Positions 7,955-15,670 of a stretch of 44,239 bases of DNA are shown piece after piece (positions within the stretch are counted from its first letter, which is position 1; each line of letters starts with the position of its first letter). Below the pieces are notes generated by a model. It searched no databases. It saw only the letters and a program-made list of their open reading frames with translations, and was not told the DNA's origin. Where the stretch lies: NCBI RefSeq assembly GCF_016901955.1, contig NZ_JACJLC010000024.1, forward strand, positions 1-44,239, written 5' to 3'. The translations under genes were made by a program, and so were the position numbers. The stretch comes from Pseudoflavonifractor phocaeensis. GTDB taxonomy: Bacteria; Bacillota; Clostridia; Oscillospirales; Oscillospiraceae.

Positions 7955-8477
7955 GCTTGACCTGATGGGCAGCTTCCGTACCCTTCAGCACCTCTACCAG
8001 GGTCAGGCCGAAGGCAAACGCGGAACCGGCGGCCTCGCCGGTGACGATATGGCCGTCCACCACCACGGGGGTCCCCTTCTGTACTACGGCGGAGCCCATC
8101 ATATCCTCCATGCCGGGATAGCACACCGCGCGACGGCGGTCCAGAATCCCCAAATTGGCCAAAATGGTGGGGGCGGCGCAGATGGCCGCCAGCCAGCAGC
8201 CGTGATCACTGCACCGCTGGATCAGGGTCAGGGCTGGGGTGGAGCTGTGGATGGCCTCCACGCCGCCCAGCCCGCCAGGGAGCACCAGCATTTTCAGATC
8301 CTCAGGAGAGAGCTGATCCAGAGTGGTATCGGCGGTAACGGTAATACCGTGTCCGCCAGTGACCTGGAGGCTGTTCAGACCCACCAGGCACACCTTGAGC
8401 CCGGCCCGCCGCAGCAGGTCGGCGGGTACCAGAGCCTCACTTTCCTCAAAACCTTCACCCAGTAAAATGGCAACCAT
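7932..8477 (-). CDS. DJ-1/PfpI family protein (YajL/ThiJ-like)
   Basis: The 181-residue, single-domain protein has a flavodoxin-like fold. The nucleophile elbow AAICAAP places the reactive Cys at 100, and EGFEESE near the N-terminus supplies the conserved Glu. VLPGG and GEAAGSAFAF are also family motifs. Members are reported as glyoxalase/deglycase-like or oxidative-stress proteins, and the precise activity is debated. AGGTG lies 8-9 nt before the ATG. The gene heads a two-gene operon with the 5-formyl-THF cyclo-ligase. Confidence 0.9.
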   Translation of the reverse strand: MVAILLGEGFEESEALVPADLLRRAGLKVCLVGLNSLQVTGGHGITVTADTTLDQLSPEDLKMLVLPGGLGGVEAIHSSTPALTLIQRCSDHGCWLAAICAAPTILANLGILDRRRAVCYPGMEDMMGSAVVQKGTPVVVDGHIVTGEAAGSAFAFGLTLVEVLKGTEAAHQVKHAVHYHG

Positions 8478-8550
8478 GTAAATTACACCTCATTTTATCA
8501 TTTGGGCCCTTCCGGCCCAGGACACACAGAACTTCCGCCGGAGAAAGGGG

Positions 8551-9273
8551 TCACTTTCCACGGATGCGGGCTCCGGCGGCGTACCACAGCACCAAGGGCA
8601 GCTTGGCCATACGACCGATGCGCTTGGGCTCTTTCATGAGCCGGTGGAGCCACTCCAGGCCCAGCTTTTGAAAAGCCTTGGGGGCCCGCTCCACTACCCC
8701 GGCAAACACGTCCAGGGAGCCGCCCAGGCCCACCATCAGATGGGCTCCGGTAGCGGGACCGTTTTTCACCATCCAGAATTCTTGCTTGGGGGCGCCCAGA
8801 CAGACAAACACCACGTCGGCGGCGGCGGCGCGGATCTCCTCTACTACCGGGCCGTCCTCCTTGAAGTAGCCATCATGGGTGCCGCAGACGATGAGCCCAG
8901 GGTAGGCGCTTTTCAGCCGGGCGGCGGCCAACTCGGCCACACCGGGCTTGGCACCCAGGAGAAAGAGCCGCTTGCCGTGGCTTGCCATCCAGGCCATCAG
9001 GGCCTGGGCAAACTCGATGCCGGGGACCCGGCCCTTCAGCGGCCGGCCCAGGATCTTGGCAGAGTGAATCACGCCGACTCCGTCGGGGAGCACCAGATGA
9101 GCCTGCTGCAGGACCTGGCGAAACTGGGGGTCCTTCCGGGCGGCCAGGATAAACTCGGGATTGGGGGTGACAGCGTAGTGAAATCCGTCGGCGTCCGCCA
9201 GCGCGGCCCCGGTAGCGGCGGCCTCCGTCAGAGTCAGATTGTCAAAGCCCACGCCCAATACATCAGTCCTCAA
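8551..9273 (-). CDS. WecG/TagA/CpsF family glycosyltransferase (N-acetylmannosaminyltransferase-like)
   Basis: I place the start at the TTG 9273-9271 because GGAGG lies 9 nt before it and it gives MRTDVLGVGFDNLTL, the usual N-terminus; the frame extends upstream to 9324 with other possible starts. The 240-residue protein has the GT26 motifs TPNPEFILAA, LPDGVGV, RVPGIEFAQ, LGAPKQEFWM and VGLGGSLDVFAG. Members transfer ManNAc or related sugars onto undecaprenyl-linked GlcNAc in teichoic acid or secondary wall polymer synthesis. The neighbourhood holds several SLH proteins, which need such a polymer as anchor; that link is inference. Confidence 0.88.
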   Translation of the reverse strand: MRTDVLGVGFDNLTLTEAAATGAALADADGFHYAVTPNPEFILAARKDPQFRQVLQQAHLVLPDGVGVIHSAKILGRPLKGRVPGIEFAQALMAWMASHGKRLFLLGAKPGVAELAAARLKSAYPGLIVCGTHDGYFKEDGPVVEEIRAAAADVVFVCLGAPKQEFWMVKNGPATGAHLMVGLGGSLDVFAGVVERAPKAFQKLGLEWLHRLMKEPKRIGRMAKLPLVLWYAAGARIRGK

Positions 9274-9417
9274 ATGCAATGACCTCCATTGGATCATGTC
9301 CATAAATTCACACCATTCTACCATAGGTATGAAAAAAAGTCTATGCGAAAAGAGCGGGAAAGCGGGGTAGAATCTATAAAGATTCTGTGAAGATAGCCGG
9401 AAAAGGGAGACATAAAA

Positions 9418-9444
9418 CGGGGCTGCCGGATGGCGGCAGCCCCG
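9418..9444 (-). terminator. Terminator of the S41 protease gene
   Basis: CGGGGCTGCC and GGCAGCCCCG pair around a 7-nt loop, and the minus-strand sequence continues TTTTATGTC. It lies 7 nt after the stop codon. Confidence 0.82.
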
Positions 9445-9450
9445 CTGGAC

Positions 9451-11364
9451 TCAGGATAATTCGGGCAGAATACCCACCCATTGCAGCAGTGTGCAGGTGA
9501 GTGCGGCGGCTTCCTCCCGGGTGGTGACAGCGTCGGGATCGATATCCTGGGGGAGATCCCACAGAAGGTTGATGGAGTTGCCCAGCAGGCCGGTCTGTCC
9601 CTCCGCCAGCAGCCAGGCCTCCTCTGCCGCCCAGTCGGACCAGCCGACAAAGGAATCACCCGCCGTGTCCGGCCGGTTCTGCCATGCCAGGTCCATCACC
9701 ATGCTCAGACGTTGAGCCAGCCGGCCCATGATGGTGACAAACTGCTCGTGGCTCACCGGAGCGTCGGGATCAAACCGGCCGCCTCCCACTCCGTTGACCA
9801 GCCCCATAGAGGCCAGGGCGTTGACGGCGGGACCATACCAGGCATTCATATCCACGTCGGTGAATTGGCTCTCGCCCGAGGGCATCTTGCAGTTGAGGGC
9901 TTGGGCCAGCAGGGCGCACAGCTGAGCCCGGGTAAGGGGAGTCTCAGGCTGGAAGGTGCCATCCCCAGTACCCTGGAGAATGCCGTAGGTGGCCAGCAGG
10001 TCGATGGAGGCGCGGTACGGAGAGTCGGCGCTGTCAGTGAAGCCCCGGCGGGTATAGTCGGTGAGGCCGTGGGCTTCCGCCAGGGCGGCGGCAGAGGTTT
10101 GGGTCCAGCCGTCGGCGCCGCCAGTGCCTTGCCATACCTTCACCTGGTCGGGCAGCGCCTCCAGCAGGGCCACAAAGGCCTCTTGATATTCCGGGCTCAG
10201 GGCCTGGTCCAGGTCGATATACCACCGCCACTCCAGGTCGACGCGGAGGTATCCGGTGGTATCTCCGGCGGGCGCGGGGGTGGAGAGAAGCAGGGCGGCC
10301 TCGTCGGCCAGGTCGTCGTCCAACAGCAGGTGAGGGATCACGCCCACGGTGTCATTGGTGGCGCCGCCGGGGCTGTAAAAACGGTAGGAGGTGATCTTGA
10401 TGGCGTCTCCATCGGGAAAATAGTCGGGCAGGGTGGTCTGGTCCAGAACGCTCTGGGCTACCCCCTTGCCGTAGGTGCGCTCCCCCAGCAGAATGCCGGT
10501 CCCGGTGTCCCGGATGCTGGAGGCGAAGAGCTCGGCGGCGCTGGCGGAGTTTTCATTGGTGAGTACCAGGGCGGGGTACATGGTCCTGGACTCCACAGCG
10601 GTCCGGTAGGCGGAATATTTGCCCTGGTTATCCAACAGGTAGGACAGGGCGTCCTCCCCGGCAAAGCAGCCCACCGTGCCCATGGAAGCGTAGTAATCCC
10701 CGCCGGGGTTGTCCCGCAGGTCCACGATCCAGCTGGTGGCCAGGCCGCTGAACGCTGTCATGTCGTCCACAAAGTGGGTGAGGGTGTCCACCCCATAGGT
10801 GTCGCAGTCCAGGTATCCGATGTGCCCATCCACCAGCTGGCTGTATACCGTGGGTACCAGGAAGGCGGTACGGGTGAGCTTGGCGGTGTGTTTCTTTCCC
10901 TCTCGCAGGTAGGTCAGAGTGATAGAGGAGCCCTCCTCCCCCCGGAGGAGCTGGCCCGCTTCATCCAGGGTGAGCCCGGACAGGGGCTTGCCATCGGCGT
11001 GGGTCACGATGTCTCCCACCTGGAGCCCGCCCTTGTCGGCTGCGGAGCCTTCAAAGACCCGCTCGGTAAGCAGTCCCCCCTCTGTCAGGGAGAAGGTGCC
11101 CCCCACTCCCACCAGCACGGTGTCCTCCATGGAGGAGGTGAAGAGCTTATACTCCTCCGGGGTGAAGTACTGGGTGTAGGGATCCCCCAGGGCCTCCAGC
11201 ATCTGCTGGATGGTCTCCTGGTCCAATACGGTTTGGGGGATGTCGTCAATATAGTACTGCTGCAACAGATCTCTGCATTGATCGGGCGTGAGGGCCTGAG
11301 CGGCGGTGGAAAATAGCAAAGTAAAAGCCAGCCCGAGGGCGGGCAGGCGGAAAAATCGTTTCAT
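9451..11364 (-). CDS. Secreted S41 (C-terminal processing) protease with PDZ and SLH domains
   Basis: The 637-residue protein has a signal peptide (ALGLAFTLLFSTAAQA), a short N-terminal helical part, a PDZ domain (about 80-160, GGLQVGDIVTHADG) and an S41 core. The Ser/Lys dyad is visible as Ser275 in NENSASAAELF and Lys300 in GERTYGKG, 25 residues apart as in Prc/CtpA. After residue 430 three SLH repeats follow (TRAQLCALLAQAL, SHEQFVTIMGRLA, TREEAAALTCTLL). The enzyme should act outside the membrane while bound to wall polymer. SLH anchoring replaces the membrane anchor found in most CtpA proteins. A GGAGG lies just before the ATG. It forms a single transcription unit. Confidence 0.92.
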   Translation of the reverse strand: MKRFFRLPALGLAFTLLFSTAAQALTPDQCRDLLQQYYIDDIPQTVLDQETIQQMLEALGDPYTQYFTPEEYKLFTSSMEDTVLVGVGGTFSLTEGGLLTERVFEGSAADKGGLQVGDIVTHADGKPLSGLTLDEAGQLLRGEEGSSITLTYLREGKKHTAKLTRTAFLVPTVYSQLVDGHIGYLDCDTYGVDTLTHFVDDMTAFSGLATSWIVDLRDNPGGDYYASMGTVGCFAGEDALSYLLDNQGKYSAYRTAVESRTMYPALVLTNENSASAAELFASSIRDTGTGILLGERTYGKGVAQSVLDQTTLPDYFPDGDAIKITSYRFYSPGGATNDTVGVIPHLLLDDDLADEAALLLSTPAPAGDTTGYLRVDLEWRWYIDLDQALSPEYQEAFVALLEALPDQVKVWQGTGGADGWTQTSAAALAEAHGLTDYTRRGFTDSADSPYRASIDLLATYGILQGTGDGTFQPETPLTRAQLCALLAQALNCKMPSGESQFTDVDMNAWYGPAVNALASMGLVNGVGGGRFDPDAPVSHEQFVTIMGRLAQRLSMVMDLAWQNRPDTAGDSFVGWSDWAAEEAWLLAEGQTGLLGNSINLLWDLPQDIDPDAVTTREEAAALTCTLLQWVGILPELS

Positions 11365-11382
11365 AGAGAGCCTCCTGGCATT

Positions 11383-11411
11383 ATGTTACCTAATAGCGTC
11401 TCTATTGTAAA
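11383..11411 (-). promoter_or_regulatory. Probable promoter of the S41 protease gene
   Basis: Minus-strand TTTACA (11411-11406), a 17-nt spacer and TAACAT (11388-11383) lie about 20 nt before the start codon. Both boxes deviate from consensus, so this is a moderate call. Confidence 0.45.
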
Positions 11412-11463
11412 GCAAATTTGGGGGTTGGCGCAAGGCCCACCCCCAAATTGTAGCAATTTGTCA

Positions 11464-13051
11464 CTATTCTGAAAGCTGCCGGAAGAGTACCGGCCCCTGC
11501 CGCCGCACCAGGGCGAAGGCCCCGCTGGCGGCCAGCGCCAGCACGGCGGCATAGAGCCCCAGGATCCCCGGGGAGCCCAGGGTGTCCAAGAGAAAGAGCC
11601 AGGCCAGGAAGAAGGGAATGAGCAACACCATGGGCAGGAAGGTGGCCAGCACGGCGGCCATGGACTGCTTGACCACCACCGCGTCGTTGACGGCGTCCAG
11701 CTTGGGGAAGCGCAGGTTGAGCCACAGCCCCAGAGGGGCGCACAGCAGGGCGAAGAGCAGGCCGTCTGCCAGCAGCAACACCCCACTCCGCGGGAGAGAG
11801 CGCGAAGGACAGGGAGAGCAGCAGCCAACCCACCAGCAGGCAGGGCAGGGTGACCAGCAGCTGGAAGGCCATCTTTATGCCCAGGATCGTGGAAGCGGGG
11901 ACGGGGGCGCACTGGAGGAGCCAAATCTGTTTGCCCTCCAGGCTGATGGAGGAGGCGGTGATGGAAATAGTGGACAGGCAGAAGCCCATGCACACCAGGA
12001 TCAGGGGGGCCAGCTCCAGTCCGCCGGCCATGACCTGAAACCGGGCAATGGCGGCCCGGTTGAGTAGGGCGGCTACGCCCGCCCCAGGGATCAGCAGCAG
12101 GCCGATGCCGGTGTTGAACACATAGACGGGGGTGCCGATCCACCGGCGGGCCTCCTTGCGCAGCAGAGCCCCCCGCTGTCCGGCGGCGGTCAGCTTGCCC
12201 AGCTTGTAGTCCGAGCGGGAGCGGTGGGTGGACATACGGGTGATAATGGCCTTGTACTGCCAGGCAAAGAGCCACGTCACCATCAGAAAGGGGATCAGGC
12301 ACAGAGCCCACAGCCCCAGCAGCTGGAGCGGGTCCCCGTCGCTTACCCCGTTGGCTAGCATGAGGAAGGGCCGGCCCCAGCCCTGGAAGAAGGCCAGAAT
12401 GGCGGGGACGGCGTTTCCCACGTTGTTGATGGAACTACCCAGCCAGAAGGAGCCTACCAGAATCAGAGCCAGCAGGAGCAGCTGGAGCAGAGAGGTGGCC
12501 AGGGTTTTCCGGGGGAACCGGCTGGACAGCCAGGCCAGCGCAAATCCGATAATCAGAGTAAGCAGAGTAGGCAGCAGGTTGAGAAAGAGGGCGCTTACCA
12601 GCAGCAGAGGGAGCACCGCCCAGCCTCCCGGTCCGCCGTACCACAGATAGATCACTCCGGCGGGCAGGAGCACAAAGACGGTGGACACCAGGTTCTCCAG
12701 GTAGAGGGCCAGGGTGCGGGAGAGCATGAGGGCGAAGGGGGAAATGGGCAGGGAGAGCATCAGGTCATTGTCCTTAGCGCCGAAGATCACCCCCTGGGCG
12801 GCGAAGAGAGAGAAGAAAAAGCCCAGGACGACTGCCACCAGGGACATGAATACCAGCAGCAGGGGGAGCGCCCCCACCGGGGCAAGCTGTCTGGCCAGCA
12901 GGGAGCTGTACACCCCAGAGATATACACGGACAGCCCGGCCACTAAGGCCAGAGCGCCCAGGCCGGAGTAGGACCGCTTTTTGCGGCCCACCCGCATGGT
13001 GGACAGCAGGGACCTGAAGTTAAGCCACAGCAGAGCCCGGAAATTAGCCAT
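11464..13051 (-). pseudogene. ABC exporter permease, interrupted by a one-base frameshift
   Basis: The gene starts at the ATG 13051 (MANFRALLWLNFRSLL). GGAGG lies 9 nt before it, inside the end of the ATPase gene. About 422 residues run in one frame with many membrane segments and the loop AKDNDLMLSLPISP, typical of ABC-2-type permeases. Near 11781-11784 (CCCC on plus, GGGG in the gene) the good protein moves to another frame. That frame continues as LLLADGLLFALLCAPLGLWLNL to a stop at 11464 (about 105 more residues). Removing one G joins ...SPAEW to VLLLADG smoothly. Without correction the first frame runs on as low-complexity Arg/Pro/Gly sequence to 11402. Either the gene is inactivated or the read has one extra base; the rest shows no decay. 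Confidence 0.8.
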
Positions 13052-13763
13052 GGCCATCCCCCTCCAGCTCCAGGAACAGGTCCTCCAGGGTGGAGTCCCC
13101 CACCAGCTCGGCGGTGCTGCCCATGCGGATGAGCCTGCCCTGCTTGATGATGGCGATGCGGTGGCACAGCTTTTCGGCCACCTCCAGCACGTGGGTGGAG
13201 AAGAACACCGAGCCCCCCTCTTGGCACAGCTCCGCCCAGAACTGCTTGAGCAGATGGGCCGCCGTGGGGTCCAGGCCCACAAAGGGCTCGTCCAGCAGCA
13301 GCAGCCGGGGCCGGCGGATAAGGGCGGAGATCAGGGCCAGCTTCTGCTTCATGCCGTGGGAATAGCTGCCGATGGGGCTGCCCAGGTTGCCGGTGAGCTG
13401 GAAGGCCCCGGCGTATTTCTCGATCAGGTTCCGCCGGGCGTCCCCGGGGATCTGGTAGATGTCCCCGATGAAATTAAGAAACTGGATGCCGGTGAGGAAG
13501 TCGTACAGGTCGGGGTTGTCCGGCAGGAAGGCGGTGGCCTTCTTGGCGGCCAGGGTGTCGGTGCGGATGTCGTGGCCGTCAATGATGATGGTGCCCTGGT
13601 CAAAATCCATCACCCCGGCCACCGCCCGAAGGGTGGTGGTCTTACCCGCCCCGTTGTGGCCGATGAAGCCGAAGATCTCGCCGGGGGCAATGTGGAGGCT
13701 CAGATCATCCACCGCCTTGACACCCTTGGAATAGGTTTTGGAAAAGTGCTCAATCCGCAGCAT
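13044..13763 (-). CDS. ABC transporter ATP-binding protein
   Basis: The 239-residue ATPase has Walker A GHNGAGKT (35-42), a Q-loop region around PDNPDLYDFLTG, the signature SYSHGMKQ (133-140), Walker B LLLLDEP with Glu159, and the H-loop FFSTH. It is of the DrrA/EcsA-like class that pairs with ABC-2 permeases. Its stop codon overlaps the start of the permease gene and its own ATG lies 2 nt after the stop of the YbjQ-like gene, so the three form one operon. The cargo is unknown. If the permease frameshift is real, this ATPase has lost its membrane partner. Confidence 0.93.
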   Translation of the reverse strand: MLRIEHFSKTYSKGVKAVDDLSLHIAPGEIFGFIGHNGAGKTTTLRAVAGVMDFDQGTIIIDGHDIRTDTLAAKKATAFLPDNPDLYDFLTGIQFLNFIGDIYQIPGDARRNLIEKYAGAFQLTGNLGSPIGSYSHGMKQKLALISALIRRPRLLLLDEPFVGLDPTAAHLLKQFWAELCQEGGSVFFSTHVLEVAEKLCHRIAIIKQGRLIRMGSTAELVGDSTLEDLFLELEGDGHG

Positions 13764-13765
13764 GA

Positions 13766-14083
13766 TCAGCCCCCCAGGATCCGGACGGCGGTACCGTAGG
13801 CGGTGACCTCCGCCGCACCCTGCATCACCGCGGAGGTGGTGTACCGCAGGCCGATGACCCCGTCGGCTCCCATGGCCGCCGCCTCGTCCACCATCCGCTT
13901 GGTGGCAATTTCACGGGCCTCGGCCAGCATCTCGGTATAACCCACGATCTCGCCCCCCACCAGGGTTTTCATCCCCGCCATGAAATCCCTGCCGAAATGC
14001 TTGGATTGTACCACACTGCCTGTGACCACCCCAAGGGCCTGGATCTTTTTGTCGGGTACGTAATCAAGATTGAGCAGCAGCAT
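13766..14083 (-). CDS. YbjQ/UPF0145 family protein
   Basis: The protein has 105 residues, the normal length for this family, which forms pentameric rings in solved members and is sometimes labelled heavy-metal-binding. Conserved parts are LGVVTGSVVQSKHFGRDF, GGEIVGYTEML, AREIATKRM and GADGVIGLRY. AAGGAGG precedes the ATG. The function is unknown. It is the first gene of the operon with the ABC ATPase and permease. Confidence 0.88.
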   Translation of the reverse strand: MLLLNLDYVPDKKIQALGVVTGSVVQSKHFGRDFMAGMKTLVGGEIVGYTEMLAEAREIATKRMVDEAAAMGADGVIGLRYTTSAVMQGAAEVTAYGTAVRILGG

Positions 14084-14218
14084 ATGAGTTCCTCCTTCAT
14101 AAAATTGGTTGGACGTATGCCGACAGGTGCCAGTGACGCTGTCTCCCGGGGATTACCTCTGTGGTACAGGGTATACCTTGCGGCGGCGGGAAAGTCAAGA
14201 GGGAACCTGAAAAATGGC

Positions 14219-14247
14219 GCATATTTCTTTCAGGCTGGGACATACTG
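14219..14247 (+). promoter_or_regulatory. Possible sigma-G/F-type promoter of spoVAC
   Basis: GCATA (14219-14223), a 17-nt spacer and CATACTG (14241-14247) resemble forespore sigma-G boxes (GNATA and CATNNTA). The implied leader is very short, so the call rests mainly on the fact that spoVA genes are forespore-expressed. Confidence 0.3.
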
Positions 14248-14267
14248 GAGAAAAAGGAGGGATTCTT

Positions 14268-14711
14268 GTGGACATGACCAATGAGGAATACAGCCGCTAT
14301 GTCTCGGGCATGGCAAAACCTTCCCCCATGGGAAAGGATCTGGTGTGGGCCTTTGTGGTGGGCGGACTGATTTGTACCTTGGGACAAGCCATGGGCGAGT
14401 TATACCAAGGTCTGGGGCTGGACAAGGATACCGCCGGCTCAGCCGTTTCGGTGACCTTGATTTTTCTGGCCGCCCTGCTCACCGGCCTGGGGTGGTTCGA
14501 CTCCATCGCCAAGCATGCGGGGGCCGGTACTCTGGTGCCCATTACCGGCTTCGCCAACGCGGTGGCCTCTCCTGCGGTGGAGTTCCGAAGCGAAGGACTG
14601 GTGCTGGGCGTGGGGGCCCGGATGTTCACCATCGCCGGGCCGGTGCTGGTGTACGGCGTGGGCGCCAGCGTGGTCTACGGACTGGTGCTGGTGGTGCTTC
14701 AGCGGCTGTGA
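14268..14711 (+). CDS. spoVAC: Stage V sporulation protein AC
   Basis: I start at GTG 14268, 7 nt after GGAGG; an in-frame ATG follows at 14274. The 147-residue membrane protein has FVVGGLICTLGQ, LIFLAALLTGLGWFD, AGAGTLVPITGFANAV, EGLVLGVGARMFTIAGPV and a final hydrophobic helix, which are the SpoVAC motifs. SpoVAC is a forespore inner-membrane channel subunit for dipicolinic acid uptake and release, reported to be mechanosensitive. In most spore formers it is followed by spoVAD and spoVAE. Here it stands alone and is followed by an unrelated non-coding RNA region, so the partners must be elsewhere or this is an extra copy. Confidence 0.88.
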   Translation: MDMTNEEYSRYVSGMAKPSPMGKDLVWAFVVGGLICTLGQAMGELYQGLGLDKDTAGSAVSVTLIFLAALLTGLGWFDSIAKHAGAGTLVPITGFANAVASPAVEFRSEGLVLGVGARMFTIAGPVLVYGVGASVVYGLVLVVLQRL

Positions 14712-14715
14712 ATGG

Positions 14716-14752
14716 GCCTGTCCGGGGAGGGGAGACTACTCCCCGGACAGGC
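14716..14752 (+). terminator. Long inverted repeat after spoVAC
   Basis: GCCTGTCCGGGGAG pairs perfectly over 14 bp with CTCCCCGGACAGGC around a 9-nt loop, starting 5 nt after the stop codon. There is no T tract, so it may protect the mRNA 3' end rather than terminate by itself. Confidence 0.6.
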
Positions 14753-14783
14753 AAGAAAATTATGAAAAATACATAAAAACTGC

Positions 14784-14812
14784 TTGACAAACTGACGAGT
14801 ATTTAGTATACT
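14784..14812 (+). promoter_or_regulatory. Strong sigma-A promoter of the non-coding RNA
   Basis: TTGACA (14784-14789), a 17-nt spacer and TATACT (14807-14812) form a near-perfect housekeeping promoter. No gene follows for 600 nt. Confidence 0.88.
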
Positions 14813-14818
14813 TAAGCC

Positions 14819-15144
14819 AGAAAAGAAAGAGGTGAACCCCATGGGCTAGCAAGGCTCATCCTATCAAGTGCCTAGGCGCTGCGGAAGTGTTGAATATATA
14901 AAGTTTCAGCAAAGCACATGTTCCCAACAAACTCAGTGAAGCGAGAAGACCCAGGAAACCTCTGATGCGAAGTTCGCTGAAGACGGAAATCAAGGGCAAG
15001 CATGTTGCAGGAGACAAGTGATTCCTGAAATCTGATTGTACAATCTCTTCCGGAGCGTGGCAAATCTGTAGAAAGTCGAGGTTAATCTATGATCGAACCC
15101 CAGGTCGAAAAGTAGCCCCCCGGTCACGTTGGATGGCCGGGGGG
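14819..15144 (+). ncRNA. Unidentified structured RNA of about 325 nt
   Basis: The expected start is 6-7 nt after the TATACT box, and the RNA ends in a terminator-like hairpin. No reading frame with a ribosome site exists; ATG GGC TAG at 14841 stops at once. The segment is less G+C-rich than its surroundings and full of purine-rich loops. Visible helices: GGGCTA (14843-14848) with TAGCCC (15113-15118) closes nearly the whole RNA; also GCGAAGTTCGC, CAGGA...TCCTG and GATTGTACAATC. The closing TAGCCC shares bases with the 5' arm of the terminal hairpin, so the two structures exclude each other. It lacks the hallmarks of RNase P RNA, tmRNA, SRP RNA and group I/II introns. The raiA RNA family and a second 6S RNA are worth testing; I cannot assign either. 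Confidence 0.6.
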
Positions 15145-15150
15145 TTGTGC
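15116..15150 (+). terminator. Terminal hairpin of the non-coding RNA
   Basis: CCCCCCGG (15116-15123) pairs with CCGGGGGG (15137-15144) and is followed by TTGTGCTGT, a weak U tract. Confidence 0.65.
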
Positions 15151-15170
15151 TGTCCTGATCAGAAGTTACT

Positions 15171-15209
15171 CCGCTGCTGTCCGATGTGGACAGGGCGGTT
15201 CTTTTTTTT
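15171..15209 (+). terminator. Second terminator behind the non-coding RNA
   Basis: CCGC-TG-CTGTCC pairs with GGACAG-GG-CGG around GATGT. TTC and eight T follow, a textbook Rho-independent terminator. Confidence 0.85.
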
Positions 15210-15210
15210 C

Positions 15211-15266
15211 AGAGGGGCTTGCCCAAGCTTTGTTTGGCTGGGGCGGGTCCCTCTTTTTGCGTTTTT
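15211..15266 (+). terminator. Third terminator behind the non-coding RNA
   Basis: An 18-bp stem (15211-15228 with 15237-15254, with G-U pairs and one mismatch) and an 8-nt loop are followed by TTTTTGCGTTTTTT. It starts one base after the T tract of the previous terminator. Confidence 0.78.
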
Positions 15267-15415
15267 TAAAAAATATTTTCACTGGGTGTACGCAAACGTG
15301 CAACTTTTGGGGCATGGCAGCCTATAGGTGAAGGCTGTCTGTGGCTCCGGGGAAAGGAGGTGTGAAAAGGAGCGGCAGGGGGCCTGATCCGGCAGCCGAG
15401 AGGGGAGGGATCGGT

Positions 15416-15670
15416 GTGAGCAAATTGGCGGAGCTGTCAGAAGCATACCGTGAGGCGGCCGTCAGGCTGCGGTTGGCCATGGAGGACCGTCAGGTCCGGG
15501 CGGAGGCGGGGGACGCGGTGGCCCGGCGGGAGCTGGCCCTGCTGCGGCAGATGCTGGGGGAAATGCGAGACCTGCGGCAGCTGACCGAGGGATATTACAC
15601 CCGGCCCCGAGACGGGCACTACACTACCTCCACCCTCCATGCCCCCCGGGTGGACGCCACCAAACGATGA
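15416..15670 (+). CDS. Small helical protein, first gene of the phage-derived cassette
   Basis: GTG at 15416 is chosen because a GGGGAGGG site lies 6-7 nt before it. The 84-residue product is charged and predicted helical (LSEAYREAAVRLRLAMEDRQ, ARRELALLRQMLGEMRDLRQ), ending in a polar tail. I do not recognise a family. Its stop overlaps the next start in ATGA, so the two are translationally coupled. It may be an accessory subunit of the regulator that follows (inference). Confidence 0.7.
   Translation: MSKLAELSEAYREAAVRLRLAMEDRQVRAEAGDAVARRELALLRQMLGEMRDLRQLTEGYYTRPRDGHYTTSTLHAPRVDATKR

Noticed and set aside
15034-15110. RNase P RNA, tmRNA or group II intron end in the unknown RNA
   Set aside because: The P4 motif GAGGAAAGTCC, the tmRNA tag and acceptor end, and intron domain V are absent.
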